Shown piece after piece: positions 47,316-59,124 of a DNA stretch of 64,000 nt. The stretch covers positions 32,897,501 through 32,961,500 of the forward strand of contig NC_057916.1 of NCBI RefSeq assembly GCF_018873765.1, given 5' to 3'. The notes below the pieces were generated by a model, which had not been told where the DNA came from, ran no database searches, and worked only from the letters and a program-made list of their open reading frames with translations. Source of the DNA: Telopea speciosissima (taxonomy: Eukaryota; Streptophyta; Magnoliopsida; Proteales; Proteaceae). Both the position numbers and the translations under genes were made by a program. Position 1 is the first letter of the stretch; each line of letters opens with the position of its first letter.

Positions 47316-49742
47316 TTGCCATCAGTGACGTTGTGTAGTAGAGAAAGCAAGGCCCTGGAGGGTGTTCTTATGGTCTGCAAGGTAGGGGGACTGAGTTCAC
47401 ATGGAACAAAGTGGAGCCGAACATGGAACCTCTCCCTGGCCTCAGGCCAGCACTCTACCACACTGGCAGCCACCACCACGCCAGGAGGTCATTCAATTGA
47501 CAGAGAAAATTAATCTTTCACAAGAGTTAGGGAAGGGCATTTTAGGTGTAGAGCCTAGCAAGCATAGGCTATTTGCGCCTATCTTAAGAGGATGGCGGGA
47601 CTTCAAGCAAATATTAGGGCGCTTCACAGTAGCTGTATTGAAGAAAGGATCTGAGATTGGCAGTTATTAAGGTTATGGTGATAGTTAGACCAATTCTAAC
47701 CAGTGTGCTCTGTCCTCCTCACTCAATGAACTCATACTCAGTCCTCATGGTCCATGCCAGGAAGGTACCCCTGAGCCTTCAACTCCAAGGCCAAAACTTG
47801 CATAATAATTTCCATGTGATGATCCTGAACATCACTAGTCAGGAATTTGTGGGTCTTGCCATTGAATTCAATCCAGCTAGCACCTGGAGGCTTCTTCATT
47901 CCACGTTCCCTCATGAGGGCTCTCACCTTGGCCACTTCATCCCACATATGTGCCTTCGCATAGATATTTGAAAGCAGGACATAGTTACCGGCATTGTTTG
48001 GTTCTATCTCTAGCAAATGTTTCCCAGCTACCTCGCCAATCTCAACGTTGTTATAGACTCTACATGCACTGAGTAAGGAACCCCATACACCAGCATGAGG
48101 TTTAACCGGTGGCATGACATCGACAATGATTCCGTAAGCCTCCAAGATGTGGCCGGCACGGCCTAGCAGGTCAACCAAGCACATGTAGTGATCCGCAGTT
48201 GGGGTAATTGAGTAATCATTTTGCATGGACTTGAAGTATTGTTTTCCCTCGTCTATCAAACCTGCATGGCTACAAGCAGACAAGACCACAATGAAGCAAA
48301 CACTGTCAGGATTCAACCCGTCTTCCTTCAGCTGAGAAAAGATCTTTAGAGCCTCCATGCCACGCCCGTGCATACCGAAACCTGATATCATGGAGCTGTA
48401 ACAAACTACATCTTTGTCCTTCCAGCTCTTGAATACTTCGTAGGCCATGTCTGGATCGCCACACTTGGCATGCATGTCTATGAGTGCCGTCACTGTGTGG
48501 GTATTCAATAGCTCGCTCCCTCGGCTGTTGATGTAGTCTTTGATCCATTGTGCCAATTTGATTGAGCCCGATTGAGCACATGCAGCCACTACGCTAGCAA
48601 TTGTCGTATGGTTAGGTTTCACATCTCTTCCCATCTTTAACATGAGACGGAAGAGATCCACAGCTTCATCAAAGAACCCCACCTTAGAGTAAGCAGAGAT
48701 CATTGCATTCCATGTAGCTGCATCCCTCTCTACCATCCCATCAAACAAAGATCTTGCAGCCAAAACGTCACCACATTTTGCATAGCCTGTGATCATGGCC
48801 GTGTAGATAACAACATTGACGCTCATCTGCAATCGACACGAGCACATGTCATCGAAGAGTTCCCTAGCATAATCCATCTCATCCACTTTGGCATAACCGG
48901 TGAGCATCACCTCCCATGTGAAAAGGTTTCTCTCCGGCATTACTTGGAATAAAGACCCCGCAGCATCCATGTTTCCAACAAATGCATACCCAGCAATCAT
49001 GGTATTCCAAGCCTGAATGTCCCTAATAGTCATTCTATCGAATACCTGTCGTGCTTCTTTCGCAAGTCCACATTTAGCATAGAAATCAATGAGCGATGTC
49101 TGGATGCGAATTTCCTCATCACAACCGTATTTGACAACATTGTTGTGGATCTGCATTCCCTGCTTCAAGGTCACTAATAAAGTGCATGCCTTCAACACAG
49201 ACGACAAAGCAAAGGTGAGGGCCTGGTCTCTAGCCATAGCAGAACCAATGCGGCGGTGCATCTGAGCGTATATCACCACTGCTTCTCTGCAACATGATTG
49301 GGAGTTGGACTGTTTCGAGTAGCCCCTGATCATGGCTGTCCACAAGTACACATTTGGGCACTGAATACTGTCAATGACAGCACGGGCGTGTCTTAAATCG
49401 CCAAAAGCTGTGAATTCACGGATAAACTTGGTGTTCAAGAAACTGTTCTGAGATTGTCCATTCACAACTACATGAGCGTGAATTTGCTTCAGTTGCCTTG
49501 CATCCTTGCATTTGCTTACTAATCGAATAATTCGATCCTCCTCTATCCTACCCCAACTGCGACCACCCATATGGTTGGGCTTCCAAGACTGAGATTCCTC
49601 TCGCTCTTGCAGCGAGGGGTGATGGGCATACACCAATTAAAGCTGATTCATTCCCGAATGATCATCACCGATCTTAGTCGTTGTAGAGCAGCTTATATTG
49701 TGTGATCTCAGCTCCAGAGGGCATGGACTACGCCCGTTTCAC
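47316..49742. other. Non-duplicated DNA at the duplication junction
   Basis: About 2.4 kb between the end of copy A and the start of copy B, with no match to either. It holds the PPR gene, about 105 bp upstream of it and about 420 bp downstream. Near 47405-47480 the minus strand has tRNA-like words (GTGTGGTAGAGTGC, then GGTTCCATGTTCGGCTCC), a possible SINE head. Confidence 0.7.
47738..49636 (-). CDS. PLS-class pentatricopeptide repeat protein, E-type, intact and intronless
   Basis: A single 632-residue open frame from ATG at 49636 to the stop at 47738. It shows the order LKQIHAHVVVNGQ, then alternating P, L and S repeats (for example WNTMIAGYAFVGNMDAAGSL, YTAMITGYAKCGDVLAARSL, WNAMISAYSKVGFFDEAV), then the plant E domain (WGSLLSACRVYNNVEIGE, NAGNYVLLSNIYAKAHMWDE, KKPPGASWIE) and a short tail. 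There is no DYW domain. Such proteins act in mitochondria or chloroplasts, usually as site-recognition factors for C-to-U RNA editing, recruiting a DYW partner in trans. The intact frame argues it is functional. It lies exactly between the two copies of a segmental duplication and is the only gene there. Target RNA and organelle cannot be told from sequence by eye. Confidence 0.93.
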   Translation of the reverse strand: MVYAHHPSLQEREESQSWKPNHMGGRSWGRIEEDRIIRLVSKCKDARQLKQIHAHVVVNGQSQNSFLNTKFIREFTAFGDLRHARAVIDSIQCPNVYLWTAMIRGYSKQSNSQSCCREAVVIYAQMHRRIGSAMARDQALTFALSSVLKACTLLVTLKQGMQIHNNVVKYGCDEEIRIQTSLIDFYAKCGLAKEARQVFDRMTIRDIQAWNTMIAGYAFVGNMDAAGSLFQVMPERNLFTWEVMLTGYAKVDEMDYARELFDDMCSCRLQMSVNVVIYTAMITGYAKCGDVLAARSLFDGMVERDAATWNAMISAYSKVGFFDEAVDLFRLMLKMGRDVKPNHTTIASVVAACAQSGSIKLAQWIKDYINSRGSELLNTHTVTALIDMHAKCGDPDMAYEVFKSWKDKDVVCYSSMISGFGMHGRGMEALKIFSQLKEDGLNPDSVCFIVVLSACSHAGLIDEGKQYFKSMQNDYSITPTADHYMCLVDLLGRAGHILEAYGIIVDVMPPVKPHAGVWGSLLSACRVYNNVEIGEVAGKHLLEIEPNNAGNYVLLSNIYAKAHMWDEVAKVRALMRERGMKKPPGASWIEFNGKTHKFLTSDVQDHHMEIIMQVLALELKAQGYLPGMDHED

Positions 49743-49835
49743 TGCAGAATACACTTCAGTGAAAAGAAGCAGCAGCAGTAAAAAAGAGAATCATTGAAAT
49801 ACATAAGAATGTAGATATCTAAAGGGTGGTAATAC

Positions 49836-50854
49836 CACTGCCAGGTGAAGTAGGCTCTGGATTTTCCATTAGCCTACGAGTCAATGGACCCGGATTCATG
49901 GTAGATATGCTTCGGATTTCATAACGAATTGCTTCTAGTTGTTCCATTGTTTCTTTGAGTTCTTTGTGTACCTACAAGGTAGAAAAGAACATGTATAACT
50001 ATATTTTCAGAGATATGATGGTCCTCTAAAACATAGTCAAAAATTTTATCATGTAAAAGAGACATTAGAACATTATAAAACGAAAGACAGAAGAACCCAG
50101 CATTGTAGAAGATGCTACTAGTGCATGCTTGTTCATTGACAGGAAAGACCTCCAGGGTCGTGCTATGGCTAAACTGCCAATGGATGATATTTGAATAAGG
50201 GGTTTGCATCTGTGCCCAGAGCATCAGATATCATGTCATGGTGCTTTCACTCAACTTTCTCAAACAGAGGCCAGCCTCGATACAACATAAAATGTGGAGT
50301 AAACAATTGGTTCCTCTCGAGTAGGCAGTGGGAATACCCAACATTATAATCCCAGGTTTGCAGAAATTCTTTTATTAATATCGATTCCGCTAATTTAAGG
50401 ACCCAATGGCATTGATCAGTGACAGTTTCAGCCTGCTTAGGCCAAAATTATCTTACTTGCTAATTCAAAAATAAAGACACTACCTGGCTAGCTTGAGACT
50501 CCTGCAGAACATTTTCAAGCTGACCACGAGCAAGTTGAACGTACCCGATTGCTGTGCCAGCTAACCTTCCTGCTGTTCTAGCGATGATTGGGAGATCCTT
50601 GGGACCTAAAATCAACGAGAACATAAAATCCAATTCACTACTCGGGAAATGAATACGAAGGAACAGAAATCCAGAAACAGAACTGGATAAAAGAGGTTCA
50701 GGAAAAACATTAGAAATAAAATGCTCTAAATTGGATCAGAGAGTGACCGCTGATTAAACTGAAGAAAGATTGAACAAATTGAGAGAGACCCACCGATTAG
50801 ACCAGCGGCCGCTCCAACAATGAGGAAGAGCTCACCGTACGAAATCCCAAACAT
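49836..50854 (-). pseudogene. TatB-like gene, 3'-truncated duplicate (copy B)
   Basis: Exons 1-3 (50854-50794, 50605-50484, 49971-49836) keep open frames and splice sites matching copy A. The fourth and fifth exons are absent: about 90 bp into intron 3 the sequence changes to the non-duplicated block with the PPR gene. It still encodes the membrane helix, hinge, amphipathic helix and the EIRSISIMNPGPLTR region, so a short TatB-like protein could in principle be made by reading into the intron. The simplest view is a non-functional fragment. Confidence 0.82.
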
Positions 50855-53836
50855 TTATGCTGCCAAGCAAACCAAAATATCAATGGCACCACTCTTATAC
50901 TTTTACGGTGTTTGCACACTCATGGTAGTTCCAGAATGGCACCATCCGTCCGCAAGATTGGAATCGCAGAAATCTCTGCTTTTACCTCCCTTTGTTTCTC
51001 AAGGAACTTCACTTCCTCTCATGGCTATCTGACATCAAAATACAGAGTAGACAAAAAGACAAGACAAACTTTCCGAATATTCGTTGAGTTACAAGGACGT
51101 AAACGAGTTCCCAAAGAAACTAAGAACCCTAAAATGTGCTACTCAGCATAACATTATTTCAACCACAAAGGAACATCAGCAGCGAAAATAACACACGACA
51201 TACCTAGTACTCCTCTCTCTTCTTCTTCGGTTATTCGTTTATTACTTCGACCTGTCTTTCTGGAAACTGGAATTCGTCATTTGCAGTTGATGGGTATCTG
51301 AATTCTGAGCGTTTCTTTGATATTTAATCGGATTAGATGATTTAGATCAATTATCAAATAGTGTATACAATTGCACAGTCCTCCCTCGCGTTCCCAAGTC
51401 GAAAACCGGGTCTGGCCAGATCAGATTTTCAGCCGACGGTCCAATGGTTCGGACCGTTAAAACATTGGATCATTGGATTGGATTGGAGGTCGAAAGACTC
51501 CGAACCAATGCAGGCAGGAACCAAACGTATGAAAAAAGAATTTTTTGTTTCAAAAGTTGGTCCGCATTAGTAGGCCAGACCTGAACCGACGGGTTGAAGC
51601 CCAAGACTAGCCCGATTGATTACTAAACGTGTCGATCTCAAATATTGATCGATTAATAAGTGCAAAGTAGTGGGCCAACAGTTATTCGACCGAGACCAAC
51701 CAATAACTGACCATTTATATTTTGATTAACCCATTTAAGCTCATTTGCCTTATTTACCGATCATTTGTGGCTCATTTAAAAACCTCATATAGCCCAATTA
51801 GTCAATTAGCCCGATTAGTCTAATTAGCTTGAGCCTGATTATGAACTGATTACTAACCAACTGAATAGAAACATGTCAATGCTCTACAAGGCCTGATTAC
51901 CTAAACAGAAGGAAAGGGTACAAGGGCCTTAAATTGGTGGGGACTGATTAGGTCTGACTGAAATCAGTCTGGCCTCGACGGATTGACACCTTGACTGAGA
52001 TGTGTTGTGTTTGTACAATGATAGTGAATGGTGAAAATCATTTTTGTGAGCTAAGCAAATTCCTATATTTTTTGCATGTGTAGCTTTTGACATAAGAAAG
52101 ATGAAAAATCTCGTCCTTTCGTTGATCATGCTTAGCTCATTTCTTTTAGCTTGAAGGAGTATCCCATTTCGGTTTAACTGAGGAAGGATATTTTCGACAA
52201 ATGAGATTTATTGACTGATAATTGATCAGCTGAATAGAAACGTGTCCATGCCTTGGCCTACAAGGTGTGATTACCTAAACTGAAAGTAAGGATACAAGGG
52301 CCTTAAATTGGTGGGGGGTGATTAGGCTTGACCGAAACTGATCCTGCCCAACCGATTGACACAGAGACTGAGATGTGTTGTGTTTGTACATGGCAGTGAA
52401 TGGTGAGCTAATCATTTATGTGAGGTAATCAAATTCCTATATTTTTTGCATGAATTATGTGTGCTTTTGACATAAGAATGATGAAAAATCTCATCAAACC
52501 CCCCCCCAAAAAAAGAGATAAAAAATCTCTTCCTTTCATCGCTTATGCATAGTTTAATTCTTTTGGCTTGTAGAGAACCTCAATTTTCGGTGGATTGAGG
52601 AAGGATATTTTCGATAGATGAGATTTACTGTTTGAAACGTTCAATCATAATATTAAATCATCATGAATAAAGAGATTCTATCTTCACTTTTTAGTGACGA
52701 CAAACTTTTCCCAAAGAAAAACCTTGCCTTGCCTTGAAATTAAAGAGAGGTATAGTTAGGAGTCAACTATAATAACATAAATAAAATGTGAGGTTTTCCC
52801 TCATCACAAGTGTGGGAAGAATCTCCAATTGCAGCTAACCATGGCAAGAAAAACGACTTCGTTTAATAGCGGGTCCACATAGTCAGGAAAGAGAAAGAGT
52901 GTTAGTATGGATCCACATGGTCAAAATGTGAGAGCATAAAAAAGGTCCCCCACAGTATCAATGTGGAGATCTTTTTCCCATAATATAATAAGGAATTAAC
53001 TAAATCTAATCATAATAATAATAATTTCATTTCCAACCAATTACCTCATAGTTTTCATTTAATTAGTGACATAATCATGTGGTGTAATGATGACAAAAAT
53101 TACATTTTATGTTGAAAATTTTCACTTTCCTTTAATTTCCCTTGCAAATAAACGGAGCAAGGAAAAAGAACACAACACCATCGAATTAGAAAGTGAGGTA
53201 ATTCAATCACTCTAACTTTTGCCATGTGGAATGCACAGTAGACAAATCTGGGCTTTTGAACATGTTATGTGTTTTAAATTCTTGTACCAGTTTCGAATTT
53301 TGGCCCGCTCTGCCTATCCCTGATCTCGTTTGGGGGTGCGGCGGTGAAGCTCAGACTGTCCAATGTAACCCGACCTAATGGATTGACCCAACTTGGAGGA
53401 GTATTTCTTTGTTTTTCATCTTGTTATGTAAGCAAGAGAGAAGAGTGAGATTTGAGGATTTTCGAATTAGGGTTTTCCTGTAGAGAGTTCTTACTACGAC
53501 CTTTGGGTGTTTATGAGAGATCTCCAGTTTATTTTCTTCCATCACATAGTGAGTCATCTTCAGCTTCGCTCTTGGATGTAGTACACTAGTACATCATATT
53601 GGTATATGAACCATGTTAAATCTGTATCATTTGTGCTTTGTTTTTGTTTTTTCGTGATTCTTGGTGTTTGCGTTAACAAAAAAATTACATATTTCCTCTC
53701 ACAATCCTAAGTTCAAGGGTGAGTGGTTTTACTACTTCAAATTTCTCACTCGATTGATGGTATTTATTTTTACCATCATGTCACATTACACATACTAAGC
53801 CTGTATTGCCATGGTTTGTGGTTACTGCCTTGCAAA
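50855..53836. other. Intergenic part of duplication copy B
   Basis: Matches copy A, with the same two-unit internal repeat (51838-52215 and about 52216-52640). The empty LINE site lies at 53181-53193, where copy A has 6.3 kb. No gene seen apart from the flanking pair. Confidence 0.6.
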
Positions 53837-54111
53837 CATGGTTTCAAATATCAGTATTGGATTGGGTGCATCGGTTGATTCGTATCGATATCAGCCTTTT
53901 AGGGGACATGTGCATAAAATTCAGTGTCTACAGTTGTGCCCAATATTGATACATGTCCAATCTACTATCACTGAAATGATTCTTATTAAGGATAAAATTG
54001 TCTAAAACTGAAATTTTTATTGACATTGAGGGCAAAACCATCCAATACGACCTGATACGATTGATACATATCGATATCAATATCGACTGAAATTAATAGA
54101 TCTAAACCATG
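53837..54111. mobile_element. Candidate MITE shared by both copies (copy B)
   Basis: Same element as 44792-45066 at high identity; ends CATGGTTTCAAATATCAG and ATCTAAACCATG. Confidence 0.45.
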
Positions 54112-54444
54112 CTTATAATGCATGCAGGGTTTATTTTCTTTCACTTTCCCTGCCAATATATATGCTTTAACTTTATAAAAGAAAATATTGTTCCTTCAAC
54201 TAGTTGTGTTGGAGGATCAATGGAAATTGAAATGAAATGGAAGTTTTAAACTCTTTCTCTTCTCATCAACATGAATTTTCATTTATTTTAGACAAAATGC
54301 ATCCAAAAAAAAAAAAAAACAAGAAAAAAAAATTACATTTAATGCGTTCATTATAATATGATCTGTGCTACATAACTCCTCTAGGCAGTGCATCTTGAAA
54401 CTAAGTTAAGGGAAAATGGTCATGCTTTTAGTGCTATTGTGTTT

Positions 54445-56854
54445 TTAGGCATATGACTCAGAGTAGTCAAAACACAAAGCCTCACTCTTTGATAGATTAT
54501 AAACAGTATCAACCATGGTTGGTCTCTTAGAAGGGTCTCTCTGTACACAGGCAATGGCAACATTCATAACATTCATGATACTCTCTATTGGGCATGGAAT
54601 CTCTTCCAGAAGAAACTTGTCCACCCATTCCTTCAACTTCTCATCCTTCACATCTTCCTCTTCCTCTGAAATTCTTTCTATATTCATCCAAAGTAACTTC
54701 CCTTCCTCATTAATGGCTTCCTTTCCAGAAACTAGCTCAAGCAGAACCACCCCAAAAGCAAAAACATCCATTTTCGTCGTTACAACTCCATCTGCTAGAT
54801 ACTCTGGTGCAATATAACCATGAGTGCCAACAATTCTCATGGTTACAGCATTACAACCAGATTTTGCTAGTCCAAAATTCGCAATCTTGGCTCTCATGCT
54901 TCCATCTAATAGAATGTTACTAGTCTTGATATCTTTATGTACCACCCTTGGCCTTGTGTGTTCATGTATGTATTGAAGACCATTAGCAACATCGATGGCG
55001 ATACGTAACCTTGTCTTCCAATCCAACTTCATTGTTCTGTTCTCCTCATGAAGCCATGAATAAAGAGACCCATTCTCAACATACTCATACACTAGATAGC
55101 AGCTTCCAACCTCAGGGTGTATGCAGAAACCTTCAAGCCTCACTAGGTTACCATGGTTTACCTATAAACAGGAACTCAAATGAAACTTTAGGAAGATCTA
55201 CAAGTTGCTCAACAAGTAAATGTTAATCAATTAATTTAAGAGATGAAGACTGAAAATATGGATCTTAAAACACTGTAAGTCTAGGGCATGGTGCATGCCA
55301 TTTTGGGGTCAAGGCCTTAGGCCTGCTTAATACCATGGCAAGTCAACTGGGTTCAAGTTCTACTGATCACAGAAAAACATTCCATGAACACCTAATCCCA
55401 TGTCTCTTCTAAATTCTTCTCACCTACTATGATATTTCTTAAAAAATAATATAAGAATAAGAAATGATATGGCATTGCTGAACATCTATTCCTTTGTTGC
55501 TTACTTCTTTTATATTTGAATGGAATGTATTTAGTTTTGAGCAATAGGTACCGTCCACATGACTCCACCCTCCCATTCTTTTTAATTTGATCCTTGAAAC
55601 TATTATAAACTAGACCAGATTAAACAGTTAACTCAACAAACATTCTTTGATTGTAAGGGAAATAAGACATTTCCAACAGTGGAACCTTTCTAACTGTCAT
55701 TTTAACTGTTTCTGTCTTATTTAACTGAAATTTAAAACAACAGTGGAAGGGGAGGAGTGATCAGTTACCTTTTTTAAGATCTTCAGCTCTTCACAGGCAT
55801 TCCATTTCATCCTCTTAATGGCATAGAACACTCCACCGATGCGCCCTTTATAAACAGAGCCTTGAATTAAACAGCTTTGGTTGAATCCAGCAGTTGCTCG
55901 TCTCAAATCTTGAATCTCATACACTCCATACTTATCCAAGGATTGTGAAACATCAGTTATGAAATTCTTCCTCAGTGCCCGCAGCTGTTTCTCTTGGTCA
56001 TCTCTTGTTCCTTTGAAAAGCTTCAAGAGAATCTCCCGTCTATAAAAGAAACCCATAAGCAAAATCAATATTGCTAATAGAAAGCACGAAAGTCCCAACC
56101 CAATTTCCAACCCCAAAACATATTGATCTTCGTCCTCCGTAGTCGATTTAGATTTTCGAGGAATATAAGGTTGGTCTAGTGGAGGAATTTGAGAGACTGG
56201 AAGAAAGATGACACTCGATGGAACGATGTTCTGCCCATTTACATCAATAATAGATTGTGTATTCAGTCCAAATTTTGCAGCAATGGAAGCTATGGTATCA
56301 GATGGATGGTAAACATAGCTAATGAAATAATTTATGCCAGACTGCATTTGGGTTTGGTTGGGACAGTTGCAGAACACTGGAAAAACGACGTCGATTCCAA
56401 TTTGGAGTTTGGTGGGATCAAGAGAAGGGTTAACAAATTCCACACTTTGATAATTTGTCAATTCTTGGAACTGATTGTTGGCAAGGTCAAAGTAGGTGTT
56501 ACCCGGTTGGATTGCGTAGGGGATGTTGGCATAGAAGAGATTGTTGGAGTTGCAAGAGCATGTCACAGGGACAAAAAGGCTCTGGTTTGGGAGGAGATGA
56601 GAGGCTGGAAAGGAGATGTTGCTGGGACTTGATATCATTATTCGGCTTACACCAAAGAGATCACCAATTTTGGCGAGGGTCAGAAAGTCTGGAGCCATGG
56701 CTTTGTAGAATACATAGGCTTGACATGGAAAGTTGGATTGGTCCTCTGAGCACTGGTAGTTTGTGATGTTTTGTTGGGCTTGGATTGGATAAAACCAACA
56801 GAAGAGGAGGACCAGGATGGGAGAGAAGCAGAGATTCACTCTTTTCAAACTCAT
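54445..56854 (-). CDS. LysM receptor-like pseudokinase (LYK4/LYK5-like), complete
   Basis: Two exons, 56854-55769 and 55161-54445, give 600 residues. Signal peptide about 1-26 (ending FYPIQA). The LysM ectodomain, about 45-222, has CxC pairs at C99-C101 and C162-C164. There are many N-glycosylation sites. Membrane helix about 246-271. The kinase-like domain follows. The glycine loop is degenerate (IQGSVYKG), the lysine is kept (YAIKRM), the catalytic loop is HKDIKTSN, and the DFG aspartate is Asn (NFGLAK). It is therefore a probable pseudokinase, as in LYK4/LYK5/NFP-type members that pair with an active LysM kinase to sense chitin or lipochitooligosaccharides at the plasma membrane. The acidic run EEEEDVKDEK lies in the C-lobe. 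A 5'-truncated duplicate lies at 45399-47315. Exact LYK/LYR subfamily is uncertain. Confidence 0.93.
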
Positions 56855-57283
56855 TTTGTATTATCTCTATCTCCAAAATTTGCAGGGTAGTGGTATCTGT
56901 ATAAAAGCTAATTGTCACTGGTCTTCAATGAGTGAGATTTCTCCCTTGTATGAAATATACTCCTTGCCTCATGCTGCTCTTCTGATGTCATTCCTTAAGC
57001 AATGGTCTGGACCCACTATGTGTTGAATGCCACCAATGATATCTACTAGAACTACAACAGGATTTGAACCGGATGGATGAATCATGAACTTTAGTAAACT
57101 GAAAACCACACTCCACACCCCCCCCCCCCCAAAAAAAAAAAAAATTTTAACTCGAAAGAGAATATAATCCTCTGTATAGAATCCAATGTGGCCAATTTGG
57201 AAGGAAGTAGCAAAATTGAAAACACCCATTAACTATCAAGTAAAAAGGCTATAGAACTGTTAGACAAAGTATTCACTAATTAA
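56855..57283. other. Upstream flank of the LysM receptor gene
   Basis: Presumed promoter and leader. A C-run followed by an A-run occurs at 57119-57144. No gene or clear element seen. Confidence 0.5.
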
Positions 57284-57379
57284 AAGACACTTCTGCCCAC
57301 TTGTTTTGAGGAGGTGAGAGAGAGACACATGTGAATGCTGGTGTAGGCCACACACCCGGACAGAAAACTACTTCCCATA
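57284..57379. mobile_element. Half of a foldback MITE (same family as 15505-15676)
   Basis: The right half matches the 15.5-kb element (CTTGTTTTGAGGAGG, GAGACACATG, ACAGAAAACTACTTCCC), but no left arm precedes it, so this copy is truncated. Confidence 0.65.
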
Positions 57380-59124
57380 TGCTAAATATCAAGTTTTCTA
57401 CTTTATAAAAAAAAAAAAAAAGGGTAAATATCAGAAGCTTTCGCTAGTTAAAGTCAAACAAGCCACCCATTTTCATATTAATATCGCAGTTGTCAGTTGT
57501 CCCTCATTGTTAAGGACTGCTATTTCTGATTATGGTAGTGTTTTATGTTCTCATTGGAATCCCTCAGTTGGAAGGTTTTGATAGGTCAACAATACCTGTG
57601 TCTTATATCATGCAATGCTAACTTCACAGGTCATGTTTGATGGCATTCTGGGATGATACATCTCAAAGAAAGCTGCTTAGACTGTCATCATTGTCCTCTT
57701 TTTCATTATGATTATTATTTTTAATGGTTGTGTTTCTAGATCATTTCTTTAGTAGATTAAAGAATGTCCAAAATTACTATTAATTACAAACTTGCTTTCA
57801 AGATTGGATATTTCCATTAAGAAATAAACAAAAATGTACTATGATGCCAATAACTCATCATATTATTTTGCATGTTATGCCAATACGTATATGAGAAGGC
57901 ATTTATATGAAAAGTGAAGTCCCAATTAACACTTCCATGATCTCAGACTCTGTTGCTATGCACTTCTTGTCATCTCCATACTGTCTTGCATAATTTTCTC
58001 AGAAGACCCCAAAAATTAAGCAACAATGACTAGTTCATCCACAGTTAATAGCATTTCTTGCTGTCAACATCATTTTATACTTTTGCTTCTTCTTCTTCTT
58101 CCTTCATGATTATCACAATTTCCCCTCAGCTCTGCATATTACAGGGGGAAAAAAAGGGACTGAAATTGAAAGAAGAAAAACTAGTGGAAGGTATAGAAGG
58201 AAAAAAGATTTACTTGTCACGAGCTCCCCTCTCCATATTGTAGATCTGGGGCTCAAAGTTATGAGGTTTATCTGGGGGAAGATTAGTCCTGTCAGGGGCA
58301 CTCGTTGGTTGAGCTTAAGCCAACCTCAGCCCTATTGATACCAACCTGATGTTTTAAACTAGATGGGCTGGAGAAGGGATTGGAACCGCCAATCCTTGCT
58401 TGAGCTGGATCACAGTTGGGCTAGACTGTGTTTAGCACCAATCCGACCCAGATTTGCATCTCAGTATACTACTATACTGTATAAATATACTTTCGGTGGA
58501 TTCCCTTCCCAAGCATGGTTTTTTTTTTTTTTTTTGGTTAAACTTCCCAAGCATGGTTTGAGGAGTCGAAATCGGATCAAACGAATTGACCGATACTGAT
58601 TCCTGGCCGATCCCATATCAGTGTATTGGTACGAATCAAAGGTTAAAAAAAAAAATGATTTATTAAAGAAAAACAGGAGTAAATTCATCTGTTCCGGACC
58701 GATCTGATCCCAATTACTAAATCCATGATCCCAAGGGGGCCAATTATAGACAAGAACCCGGCTATATCAGCCTATATTGTTCTCAACATAGAGAACCAGT
58801 GAACAGTGGAGCTAGCAGAGTTTGGAATCTGGGGAGAGACAATGTAGGCCAGCCCCTTTTTGGTCCTTTCGAGTACATTCAAATCCATAAGTGTTCTTCG
58901 AGCGGAGATATATGACAGAAATCCCCCTTCATTACATCATTAGGCTAAACAGGATCCATGTAGCTAATCCCATTTAATTGAATGCCACCATGCACCAGAA
59001 ATTTTTTCAAGTTGATGCATGACACCATTTACTCTATGTTTACTCTGCATATATGTATGTGTGGATCAATGGATAAATGTTTTTTTTTAACACAATTCTT
59101 CCCATATAATTATAATTACTTATA
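57380..59124. other. Intergenic spacer, no gene seen
   Basis: AT-rich DNA between the LysM receptor and the TatA exon. Around 58330-58730 MITE-like words (CCGATACTGATTCCTGGCCG) occur without clear ends. The small poly(T) insertion at 58519-58542 is listed separately. Confidence 0.5.
58519..58542 (-). mobile_element. Minimal retroposed insertion: poly(A) only, with 14-bp target duplication
   Basis: Seventeen T followed by GGTTAAA are flanked by exact copies of CTTCCCAAGCATGG at 58505-58518 and 58543-58556. On the minus strand this is a few bases plus a poly(A) tail, as left by target-primed reverse transcription that stopped almost at once. Confidence 0.7.

Larger units (their letters stand above)
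49743..56525. repeat. Segmental duplication, copy B
   Basis: Collinear with 33945-47315 minus the LINE and the intron MITE. It begins abruptly in TatB intron 3 and continues into the intact receptor gene, beyond which (56525 upward) homology to copy A stops. It shows the empty LINE and MITE target sites. Confidence 0.93.

Noticed and set aside
46981-47328. Plus-strand frames opposite the receptor exon (also 56189-56632)
   Set aside because: Antisense shadows of the LysM exons.
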